Shown one piece after another: positions 54,060 to 62,052 of a DNA stretch of 64,000 bases (the first letter of the stretch is position 1; the number at the start of each line of letters is the position of its first letter). A model generated the notes under the pieces. The model was not told where the DNA came from. It searched no databases and worked only from the letters and a program-made list of their open reading frames with translations. The DNA lies in NCBI GenBank assembly GCA_041166745.1, contig JBEEGH010000013.1, positions 124,001 through 188,000 of the forward strand, in the 5' to 3' direction. Both the position numbers and the translations under genes were made by a program. Origin of the DNA: DASUCS01 sp041166745. GTDB taxonomy: Bacteria; Actinomycetota; Acidimicrobiia; Acidimicrobiales; JACDCH01.

Positions 54060-54449
54060 GTGCAGCGACAAGACATAAATCCGTGGGAGTGGTCCAAAGC
54101 CTTTGGCTTCTCGCAGGCCGTTGATCTCTCCGGTGCCGAGCACGTCGTGATCTGCTCGGGTCAGGCCGCAATCGGCGACGACGGTGCGCCGCCGACGACG
54201 ACCGACATGGGCGAGCAAGTGGGTATCGCGATCGAGAACCTCGGCACGGTGCTGCGGGCGACGAACATGGACCTCTCGAACGTGGTGAAGCTCACCATCT
54301 ACACGACCGACGTCGACGCCTTTCTCGAAGCGTCCGGAGCATCCGCCGAGGCGATGGGATCGAACCTTCCCGCGATGACGCTCATCGGGGTCACGCGCCT
54401 GGCTTTTCCGGAGCTGAAGGTCGAGATCGAGGCCATCGCCGCGAAGTGA
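54060..54449 (+). CDS. RidA family protein
   Basis: About 129 residues from a GTG with GAGGAG six bases upstream. It has FSQAVDLSGAEHVVICSGQAAI, NLGTVLRATNMDLSNVVKLTIYTTD, MTLIGVTRLAFPELKVEIEAIA. RidA proteins hydrolyse reactive enamines and imines; the usual Arg near the C-terminal FPELKVEIE segment is replaced here (VTRLAFP), so activity is uncertain. It overlaps the CoA transferase fusion by four bases. Confidence 0.87.
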   Translation: MQRQDINPWEWSKAFGFSQAVDLSGAEHVVICSGQAAIGDDGAPPTTTDMGEQVGIAIENLGTVLRATNMDLSNVVKLTIYTTDVDAFLEASGASAEAMGSNLPAMTLIGVTRLAFPELKVEIEAIAAK

Positions 54450-55987
54450 GTTCGAAGGGCGGACTGCTCGCTGGGCTGCGCGTGCTCGACCTGAGTGTGT
54501 GGCGGCCCGGTCCCTACGCGACACAACTGCTCGCGGAGATCGGTGCCGACATACTCAAGATCGAGCCGCCAGGCGGCGACCCGATGCGGGCGTATCCCGA
54601 GCTGTTCGCGGGCCTGAGCGCGAACAAGCGCAGCGTGGTGCTCAACCTCAAGAACGACGACGATCGACGACGCGCCCTCGAGCTTGCGTCGAGCGCCGAT
54701 GTCGTCATCGAGGGCTTTCGTCCGGGTGTCGTCGCTCGGCTCGGTGTCGGCTACGACAACGTGTGCTCCGTCAACCCGTCGATCGTGTACTGCTCGCTCT
54801 CGGGCATGGGCCAGACCGGACCGCTGGCGCTCGCGCCGGCGCACGACCTGAACTACCAAGCATGGTCAGGCGCGCTGCGCCCTGAGGGCAACGATCCGGT
54901 CGTCGGACGGCTCCCGATCGCCGACCTCGCGGGCGGCGTGTTCGCCGCGTTCGCGATCTGTGCGGCCGTTGTTCGCCGTGAGCGCACCGGCGAGGGCGAG
55001 TACATCGACGTTTCGATGTCGGACGTGCTGGCCACGTGGACAGGAGCGGTGCCGCCGCGCGCCGAGGGTGTCGATCCCGCGGCTCGTGGCGTGCCCGGCT
55101 ATGGGCTCTTCGAGACCGCCGACGAACAGCACCTCGCGCTGAGCATCATCACCGAGAACCACTTCTGGTCGGGGCTCTGCGACGTCCTCGGACTCGACGA
55201 CGTGCGCGACCTGAGCTTCGTGGATCGCATGGCGCGCATCGCAGAGCTCCAGGAGCGCATCGCCGAGGCCATTCGTCGCCACGATCGCGACCCGCTCGTC
55301 GAGCTGTTGCTCGCCGCCGACGCACCGGCCGCGCCCGTGCTCGACCGCGATGGAATGCTCGGTCTCGCGCATTTCCGGCAGCGAGGCGTGTCGACCGCCG
55401 ATCTGTGGGCCGAGGCCGCGGTCGGCTATCCGGTGACGTTCTCTGCGCATCCCGCCGCTCGTACGGCTCCACCGCCAACGGTCGACCAACATCGAGGCTC
55501 CGGCTTCTCTGATGTGTCGATCCGTGGGTTGGAGACGAGCGACGACGCCGCGGCTGACGCCTTCATCGAGGCTGAACTGGGGGGCCGAATGCAGGCCCGC
55601 TTGGGTGAGCTACACGACGTGCTCGCCTTCCCCGGCTTCGGAGCTTGGGAGGGAGACCGCTTGGTGGGAATCGCGACTCGCACGGGTGCAGAGCTCGCAG
55701 CCCTCGCCGTGGCGTCGGATCGACGCGGGCTGCGCATCGGTGCTGCGCTCGTCGAGGCCGCGGCGGCCGACGCGGCCTCGGACGGACAAACAGAGCTCTG
55801 GCTCGTCACGACCAACGACAACCTCGATGCCATCCGCCTCTATCAGCGTCATGGCTTTCGCCTCACCGCGCTCCACGCGGGGGCCGTGGACCGTGCCCGC
55901 GAACTGAAGCCCAGCATCCCGCTGATCGGCAAACAAGGAATCCCGATGCGCGATGAGCTCGTGTTCAGTCGCGTCCTGGCGACCTAG
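54446..55987 (+). CDS. Family III CoA transferase fused to a GNAT acetyltransferase
   Basis: A 513-residue protein. Residues 1 to about 350 are a CaiB/BaiF CoA transferase (LAGLRVLDLSVWRPGPYATQ, VIEGFRPGVVARLGVGYD, and the catalytic Asp in PAHDLNYQAWSGA), somewhat shorter than free-standing relatives. Residues about 353-513 are a GNAT domain (IRGLETSDDAAADAFIEAEL, LAALAVASDRRGLRIGAALV, LVTTNDNLDAIRLYQRHGF). Both domains use CoA thioesters. The combination is unusual. It is coupled to RidA upstream and followed by DUF2277. Confidence 0.88.
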   Translation: MSSKGGLLAGLRVLDLSVWRPGPYATQLLAEIGADILKIEPPGGDPMRAYPELFAGLSANKRSVVLNLKNDDDRRRALELASSADVVIEGFRPGVVARLGVGYDNVCSVNPSIVYCSLSGMGQTGPLALAPAHDLNYQAWSGALRPEGNDPVVGRLPIADLAGGVFAAFAICAAVVRRERTGEGEYIDVSMSDVLATWTGAVPPRAEGVDPAARGVPGYGLFETADEQHLALSIITENHFWSGLCDVLGLDDVRDLSFVDRMARIAELQERIAEAIRRHDRDPLVELLLAADAPAAPVLDRDGMLGLAHFRQRGVSTADLWAEAAVGYPVTFSAHPAARTAPPPTVDQHRGSGFSDVSIRGLETSDDAAADAFIEAELGGRMQARLGELHDVLAFPGFGAWEGDRLVGIATRTGAELAALAVASDRRGLRIGAALVEAAAADAASDGQTELWLVTTNDNLDAIRLYQRHGFRLTALHAGAVDRARELKPSIPLIGKQGIPMRDELVFSRVLAT

Positions 55988-55996
55988 CCTGGCGGG

Positions 55997-56260
55997 ATGT
56001 GCCGGAACATCACAACCCTTCGCGGCCTCGAACCCTCGGCCACCGCTGAGGAGATCGAAGCCGCCGCCCGTCAGTACGTCCGCAAGGTGAGTGGGGTGCA
56101 GTCGACGTCGGCGCGCACGGAGGAAGCATTCGAGCTCGCAGTGACCAAGGTGACCGAGGCGACCACCGACCTGCTCATGGCGTTGCCTCCGCGCCAGCAA
56201 CCACCGCCGACGCTCCCGCCGCTACGCCGCCTCGCGCACAGCCACCCGCATCCGCACTAA
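55997..56260 (+). CDS. DUF2277 family protein
   Basis: An 87-residue protein beginning MCRNITTLRGLEPSATAEEIEAAARQYVRKVSG, the signature of DUF2277, usually about 85-90 residues, with a Pro-rich end. TAGCCT lies six bases before the ATG, suggesting a leaderless start. The function is unknown. Its end overlaps the convergent TetR gene by four bases. Confidence 0.87.
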   Translation: MCRNITTLRGLEPSATAEEIEAAARQYVRKVSGVQSTSARTEEAFELAVTKVTEATTDLLMALPPRQQPPPTLPPLRRLAHSHPHPH

Positions 56261-56835
56261 CTCCAGCTGGCGCGCATGGCGCGCAGAGCGTTGGTGGTGC
56301 GCTCGATGAACTCCTCGTCGCGTTTCGCGTCGCCGACCTCGAGCCACGTGAGCACCGACTCGACCAGCCAGCCGAAGGCGCACTCGGCCGACCAGTGGTC
56401 CATCGTCTCGTCGCCGGATTTGAGCACCATGAGATCGCGCACCGCGGCAACGGCGAGCTCACGCTGCTCGTGGGCGTACTCCGCGAACTGGGGTTCGCGC
56501 GCGGCGTGTCGCCAGAGCAGCACGAAGCTGTCGGGGTCTTCGCGTGCCACGGTCAGGATCGTTCGAGCACCGACACCCCGCAGGCCGGGCTGACGCAGGC
56601 CGGCCTCGAGCTCCTCGCCCATGCGATGGAAGACGCGCTCGAGGATCGTTCGGTACAACTCCTCTTTGGAGTCGAAGTGCCGGTACACGATCAGCTTCGT
56701 GACCTCGCAGGCCGCGGCGACGTCTTCCATCGACGTGGCCGCGAAACCCGACTGAGCAAACGCGTTCGCCGCCCCCCGGAGAATGGCGGCCTGGCGTTGC
56801 GGTCGAGCGAGAAGCTGCCGCGCCGGGGCGCTCAT
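56257..56835 (-). CDS. TetR-family regulator of the divergent oxygenase pair
   Basis: A 192-residue protein. The HTH is ILRGAANAFAQSGFAATSMED, VAAACEVTKLIVYRHFDSKEE. The ligand domain is short. It is divergent from the diiron-like and LLM genes, with a perfect GTGTATAC inverted repeat in the gap that it most likely binds, controlling itself and the pair. Confidence 0.9.
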   Translation of the reverse strand: MSAPARQLLARPQRQAAILRGAANAFAQSGFAATSMEDVAAACEVTKLIVYRHFDSKEELYRTILERVFHRMGEELEAGLRQPGLRGVGARTILTVAREDPDSFVLLWRHAAREPQFAEYAHEQRELAVAAVRDLMVLKSGDETMDHWSAECAFGWLVESVLTWLEVGDAKRDEEFIERTTNALRAMRASWS

Positions 56836-56873
56836 CCGCGTCTACTCAGGTGTCGGGCTGACCGCTTGCTCGG

Positions 56874-56895
56874 GTGTATACCGGTGAGTATACAC
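56874..56895. promoter_or_regulatory. TetR operator in the divergent gap
   Basis: GTGTATAC (56874-56881), six bases CGGTGA, and GTATACAC (56888-56895) form a perfect 8+8 inverted repeat 38 bases before the diiron-like gene and 38 bases before the TetR gene. This is the classic position for an autoregulating TetR repressor. Confidence 0.8.
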
Positions 56896-56933
56896 TTTGG
56901 CGTCGAACGCATCTGAGCCAATGGGGGAGCGAC

Positions 56934-57980
56934 ATGACGCACCAGCTCGAGTTCACCGAAGCAGAGCTGCTGTCCACGCACGACGTGAGCGAGCCGCTCG
57001 TTGCCGGCGGCGTGCGCTGCCACGGCGGGTTCACCGACGACGGCACGTACGTGTCGCCGCGCACCCGCTACCGGGTGCCGGGCATCGAAGCGTGGCAGGA
57101 GGAGCATCAGAAGACGTTCGGCACCGAGATCCTCGATGTGCCCCTCGCGACGTGGCCCGAGCACTTCCCCAACGTCGCGCAAGCGCGTCATCTCATTCGT
57201 TCAGGCGTGCCCGAGCCGTTGATCGCGACGCTCACGCGCATCGGCACGGTCGAAGGCTTCGGTGCCAACATTCGCTTTCTGCAGCCAGGCAATCTGCAGC
57301 GGAGGTTCGCTGAGGACATCCGCGGTACCGCCACCGATCATCTGGGCAAGGGACTGTTCGAGGCGCACGGCCGCGACGAGGCCGGATGGGAAGAAGAGGC
57401 CGGCCACAAGGACATGTGGTTTGCGGCGCGCGACATCGCCTTCGAGCATCCGACGACGAAGGTCGACGTCGACGCCATGCTCGCCCGCATGGGCTTCGGT
57501 CAAGGTGGCCCCGGCGATCCCGCCGCGCTGAGTCGCTCGTTGCCTGACGACATCGATCTCAATCTCGAGCTCATCGCCGACCTGATGATTCGCGTGTTGC
57601 TCATCGAGGTGCAGGCCTTCCACACGTTCGCGTGGGCCGAAGAGTGGCTGTCCGATCCGACCCTCGTGGCCGGAGACGGAAAGGCCGCCGACTTGGTGTC
57701 GTACATCCGCGCCGACGAGACCCCGCATGTCGGGTACTTGAAGACGGCGATCACCGAGATGCGTGATCGCACCTGGCTCGGCACGAGCGGCAAGCGCTAT
57801 CCCGGCACCGAGATGATCGGTCGCATCTGGAAGAAGGATCTCGAGAACTCGCTCGGCGCCGGACGCGAGCAAACGCGCAAGGCCGTGCTCGGAGAGGTCG
57901 AGCGCTGGTGCCACGAGCATGCCAACGGGGCCGACATCCTCGCCGAGTTCCATTCCCTCTCCGCAGATCAGGCCGCCTGA
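56934..57980 (+). CDS. Putative ferritin-like diiron protein of unknown function
   Basis: A 348-residue protein with GGGGGAG before the ATG. The layout of possible metal ligands is Glu127, then E155xxH158 (EEEAGHKDMWFAARD), then Glu225 (IEVQAFHTFAWAEEW), then E262xxH265 (RADETPHVGYLK). Two ExxH motifs plus two single Glu in helical context is the pattern of four-helix-bundle diiron carboxylate oxygenases. I do not recognise the family by name. It is followed without gap by a luciferase-like monooxygenase, so the pair may act on one substrate. The metal assignment is inferred from spacing only. Confidence 0.7.
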   Translation: MTHQLEFTEAELLSTHDVSEPLVAGGVRCHGGFTDDGTYVSPRTRYRVPGIEAWQEEHQKTFGTEILDVPLATWPEHFPNVAQARHLIRSGVPEPLIATLTRIGTVEGFGANIRFLQPGNLQRRFAEDIRGTATDHLGKGLFEAHGRDEAGWEEEAGHKDMWFAARDIAFEHPTTKVDVDAMLARMGFGQGGPGDPAALSRSLPDDIDLNLELIADLMIRVLLIEVQAFHTFAWAEEWLSDPTLVAGDGKAADLVSYIRADETPHVGYLKTAITEMRDRTWLGTSGKRYPGTEMIGRIWKKDLENSLGAGREQTRKAVLGEVERWCHEHANGADILAEFHSLSADQAA

Positions 57981-59329
57981 TGAAGTTCGGCATCTTCTAC
58001 GAGCACCAACTCCCGCGCCCGTGGGACGAGGGGAGCGAGCTACAGCTGATCCAAGACGCGCTCGAGCAGGTGGAACTGGCCGACAAGCTCGGCTTCGACG
58101 TCGTGTGGGAGGTCGAGCACCACTTCCTCGAGGAGTACTCGCACTCGAGCGCACCGGAAGTGTTCCTCGCCGCGTGCAGCCAGAGGACCCGCAACATCCG
58201 TCTCGGCCACGGCATCATCCAAACCGCGCCGGCGTACAACCATCCCGCCCGCACCGCCGAGCGCGTGGCGATGCTCGATCTCGTTTCGGGCGGGCGCGTC
58301 GAGTTCGGTTCCGGGGAGTCGTCGTCGGAGGCCGAGCTCGCCGGGTTCGAGATCGACCCCTTCTACAAGCGCGACATGTGGCTCGAAGGCCTCGAGGTCG
58401 CGATCCGGTGCATGACGGAGTCGCCGTTCACCGGCGTCGAAGGCAAGTTCGTCTCGATGCCGCCGCGCAACGTCGTCCCCAAGCCCGTGCAGAAGCCCCA
58501 CCCCCCGTTGTGGGTGGCGTGCTCCCGACGCGAGACGATCCTGCTCGCGGCGGAGAAGGGCATCGGTTCGTTGACGTTCGCGTTCATCGACCCGGAGGAA
58601 GCGGTGCACTGGGTCGGCGACTACGAAGCCACGCTGGCGGAGAAGTGCGTGCCGGTCGGCAAGTCGGTGAACGCCAACGTCGCCTGTGTGACGCCGATGA
58701 TGTGCGCGCCCACCGAGCAGCAGGCGCTCGACCGCGGGCTCGAGGGCGGCAACTTCTTCGGCTACTCGCTAGGCCACTACTACGTGTTCGGCGACCACAG
58801 GCCTGGTGAAACCGACGTGTGGCAGGAGTACATCGAGAAGCGGGCCGAGGTGGGCTACTCGCCCGAGATCGATGCTGCGCTCAGCGAGGAACGCCTGGGC
58901 GCCAAGGTGGCGTCGGGTGACGCGACGGGATTGCGGGGAGCGACCGGAACCCCCGATCAGATCCGCGAGTACCTGTTGCGCTTCGAAGAGGCCGGCGTCG
59001 ACCAGTTGATCTTCGTGATGCAAGCGGGCAAGAACCGCCACGAGGACATCTGCGAATCTCTCGAGCTGTTCGGGCGCGAGGTCATGCCCGAGTTCAAGGA
59101 CCGCGACGAGGCCCACGTCACCGCCAAGACGAAGCGGCTGGAGCCGATCATCGAAGCCGCGATGGCGCGCAAGGTCGACGATGCTCCGCCGATGCCCGAC
59201 GGCTACTCGTTCCCGGCGATGCCGCGGAAGATGATGGCGGGCAACGAACAGGGTCAGAAGTGGCTCGACGACTTCCAGAAGGAACGCGCCGTCGGCAAGA
59301 CCGACGACTCGCTCGGCATCCTTGGGTGA
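57980..59329 (+). CDS. LLM class flavin-dependent oxidoreductase
   Basis: A 449-residue luciferase-like monooxygenase. It has MKFGIFYEHQLPRPW, WEVEHHFLEEYSHSSAPEVFLAA, NIRLGHGIIQTAPAYNHPARTAER, GRVEFGSGESSSEAELAGF and the substrate-cap region HPPLWVACSRRET. These enzymes oxidise substrates with FMNH2 and O2. It is longer than the typical 330-400 residues because of a C-terminal helical extension. The ATG overlaps the previous stop by one base. Confidence 0.9.
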   Translation: MKFGIFYEHQLPRPWDEGSELQLIQDALEQVELADKLGFDVVWEVEHHFLEEYSHSSAPEVFLAACSQRTRNIRLGHGIIQTAPAYNHPARTAERVAMLDLVSGGRVEFGSGESSSEAELAGFEIDPFYKRDMWLEGLEVAIRCMTESPFTGVEGKFVSMPPRNVVPKPVQKPHPPLWVACSRRETILLAAEKGIGSLTFAFIDPEEAVHWVGDYEATLAEKCVPVGKSVNANVACVTPMMCAPTEQQALDRGLEGGNFFGYSLGHYYVFGDHRPGETDVWQEYIEKRAEVGYSPEIDAALSEERLGAKVASGDATGLRGATGTPDQIREYLLRFEEAGVDQLIFVMQAGKNRHEDICESLELFGREVMPEFKDRDEAHVTAKTKRLEPIIEAAMARKVDDAPPMPDGYSFPAMPRKMMAGNEQGQKWLDDFQKERAVGKTDDSLGILG

Positions 59330-59924
59330 GCCTGCGACCCCGAGTCCGCGGATCCTGGTGCGACGCGATTGGGGAGCTGACGAGTCGCTCGGAAGGCACA
59401 CCGACGGAAGCCTGATCTGGCCTGCAGCGTTCGAGCCGGTCGTCTCGATCGTGCTGCATCACACGCATGGCCGGAACGACGACGCCGATCCAGCGCGCAC
59501 CATCCGCGAGATCCATCGCTTCCACACCCTGGATCGCGGCTGGGGCGACATCGGTTACAACTTCCTCATCGACGAGTCGGGCGCGATCTACGAGGGCCGT
59601 AGCTCAGCGCCCGAATGCGGCGCATTCGTCGGCGAGAACGCAGCTGGCTGGGGTGTCGTGGGAGCCCATGCCAAGTCGATGAACCGCGGCTCCGTCGGAA
59701 TCGGATTGCTCGGCACGTTCACGGATCGACGGCCCACCGCAGCCGCAGTCGACGCCGTGCGGGATCTCGTGGCGTGGCAAGTGACACGGCACGGCATCGA
59801 GGTCACCGCGGCAGACGCGATCAGGGGTCACGGAGACGTCGCCGACACGAGCTGTCCGGGTTGGGGAGTGCGGGAGATCCTGGACGGCCTTCGCCACGAG
59901 GTCGCGGAGATCGTGGGCCGCTGA
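59322..59924 (+). CDS. N-acetylmuramoyl-L-alanine amidase / PGRP-fold protein without signal peptide
   Basis: A 200-residue amidase_2 domain protein. The zinc ligands are the first His of SIVLHHTHGRND, His in GHGDVADTSCPGW, and Cys in SCPGW, with GDIGYNFLIDESGAIYEGR as the conserved strand. The start, TTG at 59322, gives no signal peptide, and no later start creates one. It overlaps the LLM gene by eight bases. Substrate may be cytoplasmic cell-wall fragments, as for AmpD, or export may use another route. Confidence 0.83.
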   Translation: MGEPATPSPRILVRRDWGADESLGRHTDGSLIWPAAFEPVVSIVLHHTHGRNDDADPARTIREIHRFHTLDRGWGDIGYNFLIDESGAIYEGRSSAPECGAFVGENAAGWGVVGAHAKSMNRGSVGIGLLGTFTDRRPTAAAVDAVRDLVAWQVTRHGIEVTAADAIRGHGDVADTSCPGWGVREILDGLRHEVAEIVGR

Positions 59925-59925
59925 C

Positions 59926-60687
59926 GTGGATGACTGGGCCGATGACGCTCGGCGGTGGGTGGCTGCATTCGCTGCGGAAGGGTCTGCTCGGAGCGTCGCC
60001 ATCGGAACACTTGACGGCGCGGTGATCGCGGAGGCGAACGGTGCGATCGTTCGTCCCGCTGCCAGTCTGCTGAAGGTGCCGTTGGCGATGGCGGCCTACG
60101 ACGCTGCGGAGCGCGGTGAGCTCGATCTCGACGCGCGCGTGTCGCGGCGCGTGCTGGGCTCGACGCCGTACAGCTCCGTGCTCGCGGTACTCGACGAGGA
60201 TCATCGGTTCACGATCCGCGAGCTGTGCGGCGTCTTCTTGTCGACGAGCGACAATCCCGCAGCGGAGTACGTCCTCGGTCTCGTTGGCCGCGCGGCCGTG
60301 AACGCTGTGCTGACCGCGCTCGGCTGCGAAGGCAGTGAGCTACGTGTCGGATTCGCGGTCGACGACATCGGCGCGGCCGGACGGGTGAACGTCACGACGG
60401 CATTCGACATGCTTCGGGTGTTCCAGGATGTTGCCGCGAATGCTTCACGCTCCGAGATGCGTGGTGCTCTCGAGAACAACCTGCGCAACTCTCGGCTTCC
60501 GCTTCGGCTAGCAGACGAGGCGCGGGTGGCGCACAAGACCGGATCGCTCGAAGGGGTCGTGAACGACGTCGGAATCCTTCCGGCGGCTCACGGGGAGATC
60601 ATCGTCGCGATCTTGTGCGATGCCGAGCCCGATGAGCCGCGAGCGAGCGTGGCTATCGGCGATCTCGCAAGCGCGCTGTGCGGTTGA
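59926..60687 (+). CDS. Class A beta-lactamase-fold serine hydrolase without signal peptide
   Basis: A 253-residue protein. SxxK is ASLLKVPLAM at about residue 47, SDN is in LSTSDNPAAEYVLG, and KTG is HKTGSLEGVVNDVG. The omega-loop Glu of true beta-lactamases is not evident, and there is no signal peptide. It may be a cytoplasmic peptidase or esterase acting on cell-wall peptides, in line with the preceding amidase-fold gene. The start is GTG. It overlaps the convergent PP-loop gene by 35 bases. Confidence 0.83.
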   Translation: MDDWADDARRWVAAFAAEGSARSVAIGTLDGAVIAEANGAIVRPAASLLKVPLAMAAYDAAERGELDLDARVSRRVLGSTPYSSVLAVLDEDHRFTIRELCGVFLSTSDNPAAEYVLGLVGRAAVNAVLTALGCEGSELRVGFAVDDIGAAGRVNVTTAFDMLRVFQDVAANASRSEMRGALENNLRNSRLPLRLADEARVAHKTGSLEGVVNDVGILPAAHGEIIVAILCDAEPDEPRASVAIGDLASALCG

Positions 60688-61858
60688 GCCGGCGAAGAAC
60701 GTTTCGAGCGGGGCGCGCAATGCGTCTGGCCTTGCTGATCGCCATCTTGCGGCGGACGACCGCGGCCATCCTCCTGTCCCCGGCATCGTTCAGCGCCGCC
60801 AAGATCTGTTGCATCAATTCTTGATTGACCACGCTCCCGAGGCTGATGCCCATCACATCGCGGCGATGAATCTGCGATGGAAGGGTTTCGACTGCGTCGA
60901 GCTCGCCCATCGCGTACAGCGCAAGGCTCGTCATCCTGCACTTGCCGCAATGGCCGCAGTTGTATGCGTCGGCGGACTCGTCACTGCACACGCGGAGGTG
61001 CTTTCTCGCCAGCGGATCCGCGCCGACCAAGCGCAACTTGTCCCAACGCCTCGCTTCGTAGCCCTCGTGAAGCAATTCGACGGACTCTGTCGACCAGAAC
61101 GGGTCGAGGTCAGGACGGGTGCCCCAAGGTTCCACCGACCCTTGCGTGTCGCTGGCAGACACGAGAGACGTGCCGACGACGCCTCGTAGCCCGTGAGCGA
61201 CGGCGAACAAGGCGGCCCCGTGCCCATACCTCCAATACGCGTTGGTGACCGGGCTCGCCCGGAAGTTCGTCTCCACGATCAGGAGCTGGAGGTCGCGGGC
61301 CTCGGCGACCGCACGCGCGCTCGCGATCGCGTCGGCTTTGCGACGAGTGAGGTGTTGCTCGAAGTCGAAGCCCACGATCAGCACCAAGTGCGTGAGCGCG
61401 ATCTCCGTGGTGAGCAGCGTGTAGAACGCGTCCGCTCCGCCGGAGAAGAACAGTGCGGCGCCCTCGCCTCGTCGGATGTCCGTAGCCGAAGCCGGGGCGA
61501 TCGCTTCGATCGTTTGGAAGTACTCCTCCCAGTCGGAGTACATCGCCTGCACCCGCGGAAGCGCCTCGAGTAGCTGCGCGGACACCGGCGAGGCGATCTC
61601 GAGCCGAGCGCCGGCGCGCATCGCCGGCAGGAGGAACGTGGCCAATGCCATGTCGCCGGTGGGCTCGATCGCGCCGATGCCGGCCCCGGTGTACCGAAAG
61701 GTGATCGTCTCGTTCCACGGGTTGGGCCCTGTGGCCTCGGCGGTGACCCGGACGCAATATTCGTCGTGCGCACGATCGACCACGATCGGAGCCACCCGGA
61801 TGACCGGGCGATCTCGCTCCGTCGCCGACATCCGTCGGAGGCTACTCAAGGCGTTCAT
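60653..61858 (-). CDS. QueC-like PP-loop ATPase with zinc-type Cys cluster
   Basis: A 401-residue protein. FFSGGADAFYTLL at residues 137-149 is a PP-loop of the SGGxD type found in ATP pyrophosphatases. Cys at 291, 301, 304 and 307 (RVCSDES... YNCGHCGKC) give a zinc site spaced like that of QueC. An N-terminal domain of about 130 residues is added and the C-terminus is very basic. It probably activates a carboxylate by adenylation, as in deazaguanine or thiouridine synthesis. No queuosine genes are nearby. The substrate is unknown. Confidence 0.75.
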   Translation of the reverse strand: MNALSSLRRMSATERDRPVIRVAPIVVDRAHDEYCVRVTAEATGPNPWNETITFRYTGAGIGAIEPTGDMALATFLLPAMRAGARLEIASPVSAQLLEALPRVQAMYSDWEEYFQTIEAIAPASATDIRRGEGAALFFSGGADAFYTLLTTEIALTHLVLIVGFDFEQHLTRRKADAIASARAVAEARDLQLLIVETNFRASPVTNAYWRYGHGAALFAVAHGLRGVVGTSLVSASDTQGSVEPWGTRPDLDPFWSTESVELLHEGYEARRWDKLRLVGADPLARKHLRVCSDESADAYNCGHCGKCRMTSLALYAMGELDAVETLPSQIHRRDVMGISLGSVVNQELMQQILAALNDAGDRRMAAVVRRKMAISKARRIARPARNVLRRLNRTARLRDRR

Positions 61859-61943
61859 TCGTTCTGGGGTCTGCGCTGAGTGACGCTGTCCCTACGGAGG
61901 GTCCCCCACCTGGGCTGACCCAAATGGGAAATTGGTCTGGCTG

Positions 61944-61969
61944 CCAGTGGTCGTCGCCACGACCGCTGG
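61944..61969. terminator. Hairpin after the acyltransferase gene
   Basis: CCAGTGGTCGT (61944-61954) pairs with ACGACCGCTGG (61959-61969), an 11-bp stem with one G-T pair and a CGCC loop. The rest of the 194-base gap 61859-62052 shows nothing recognisable. Confidence 0.5.
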
Positions 61970-62052
61970 TGGAAGTGCTGGCCGCCCGTCGTGGAACGCG
62001 GACGGTCAGCGCGCGCCCGGGAACCGCTGATGGCGGCGTTCGGGTGATCGAT

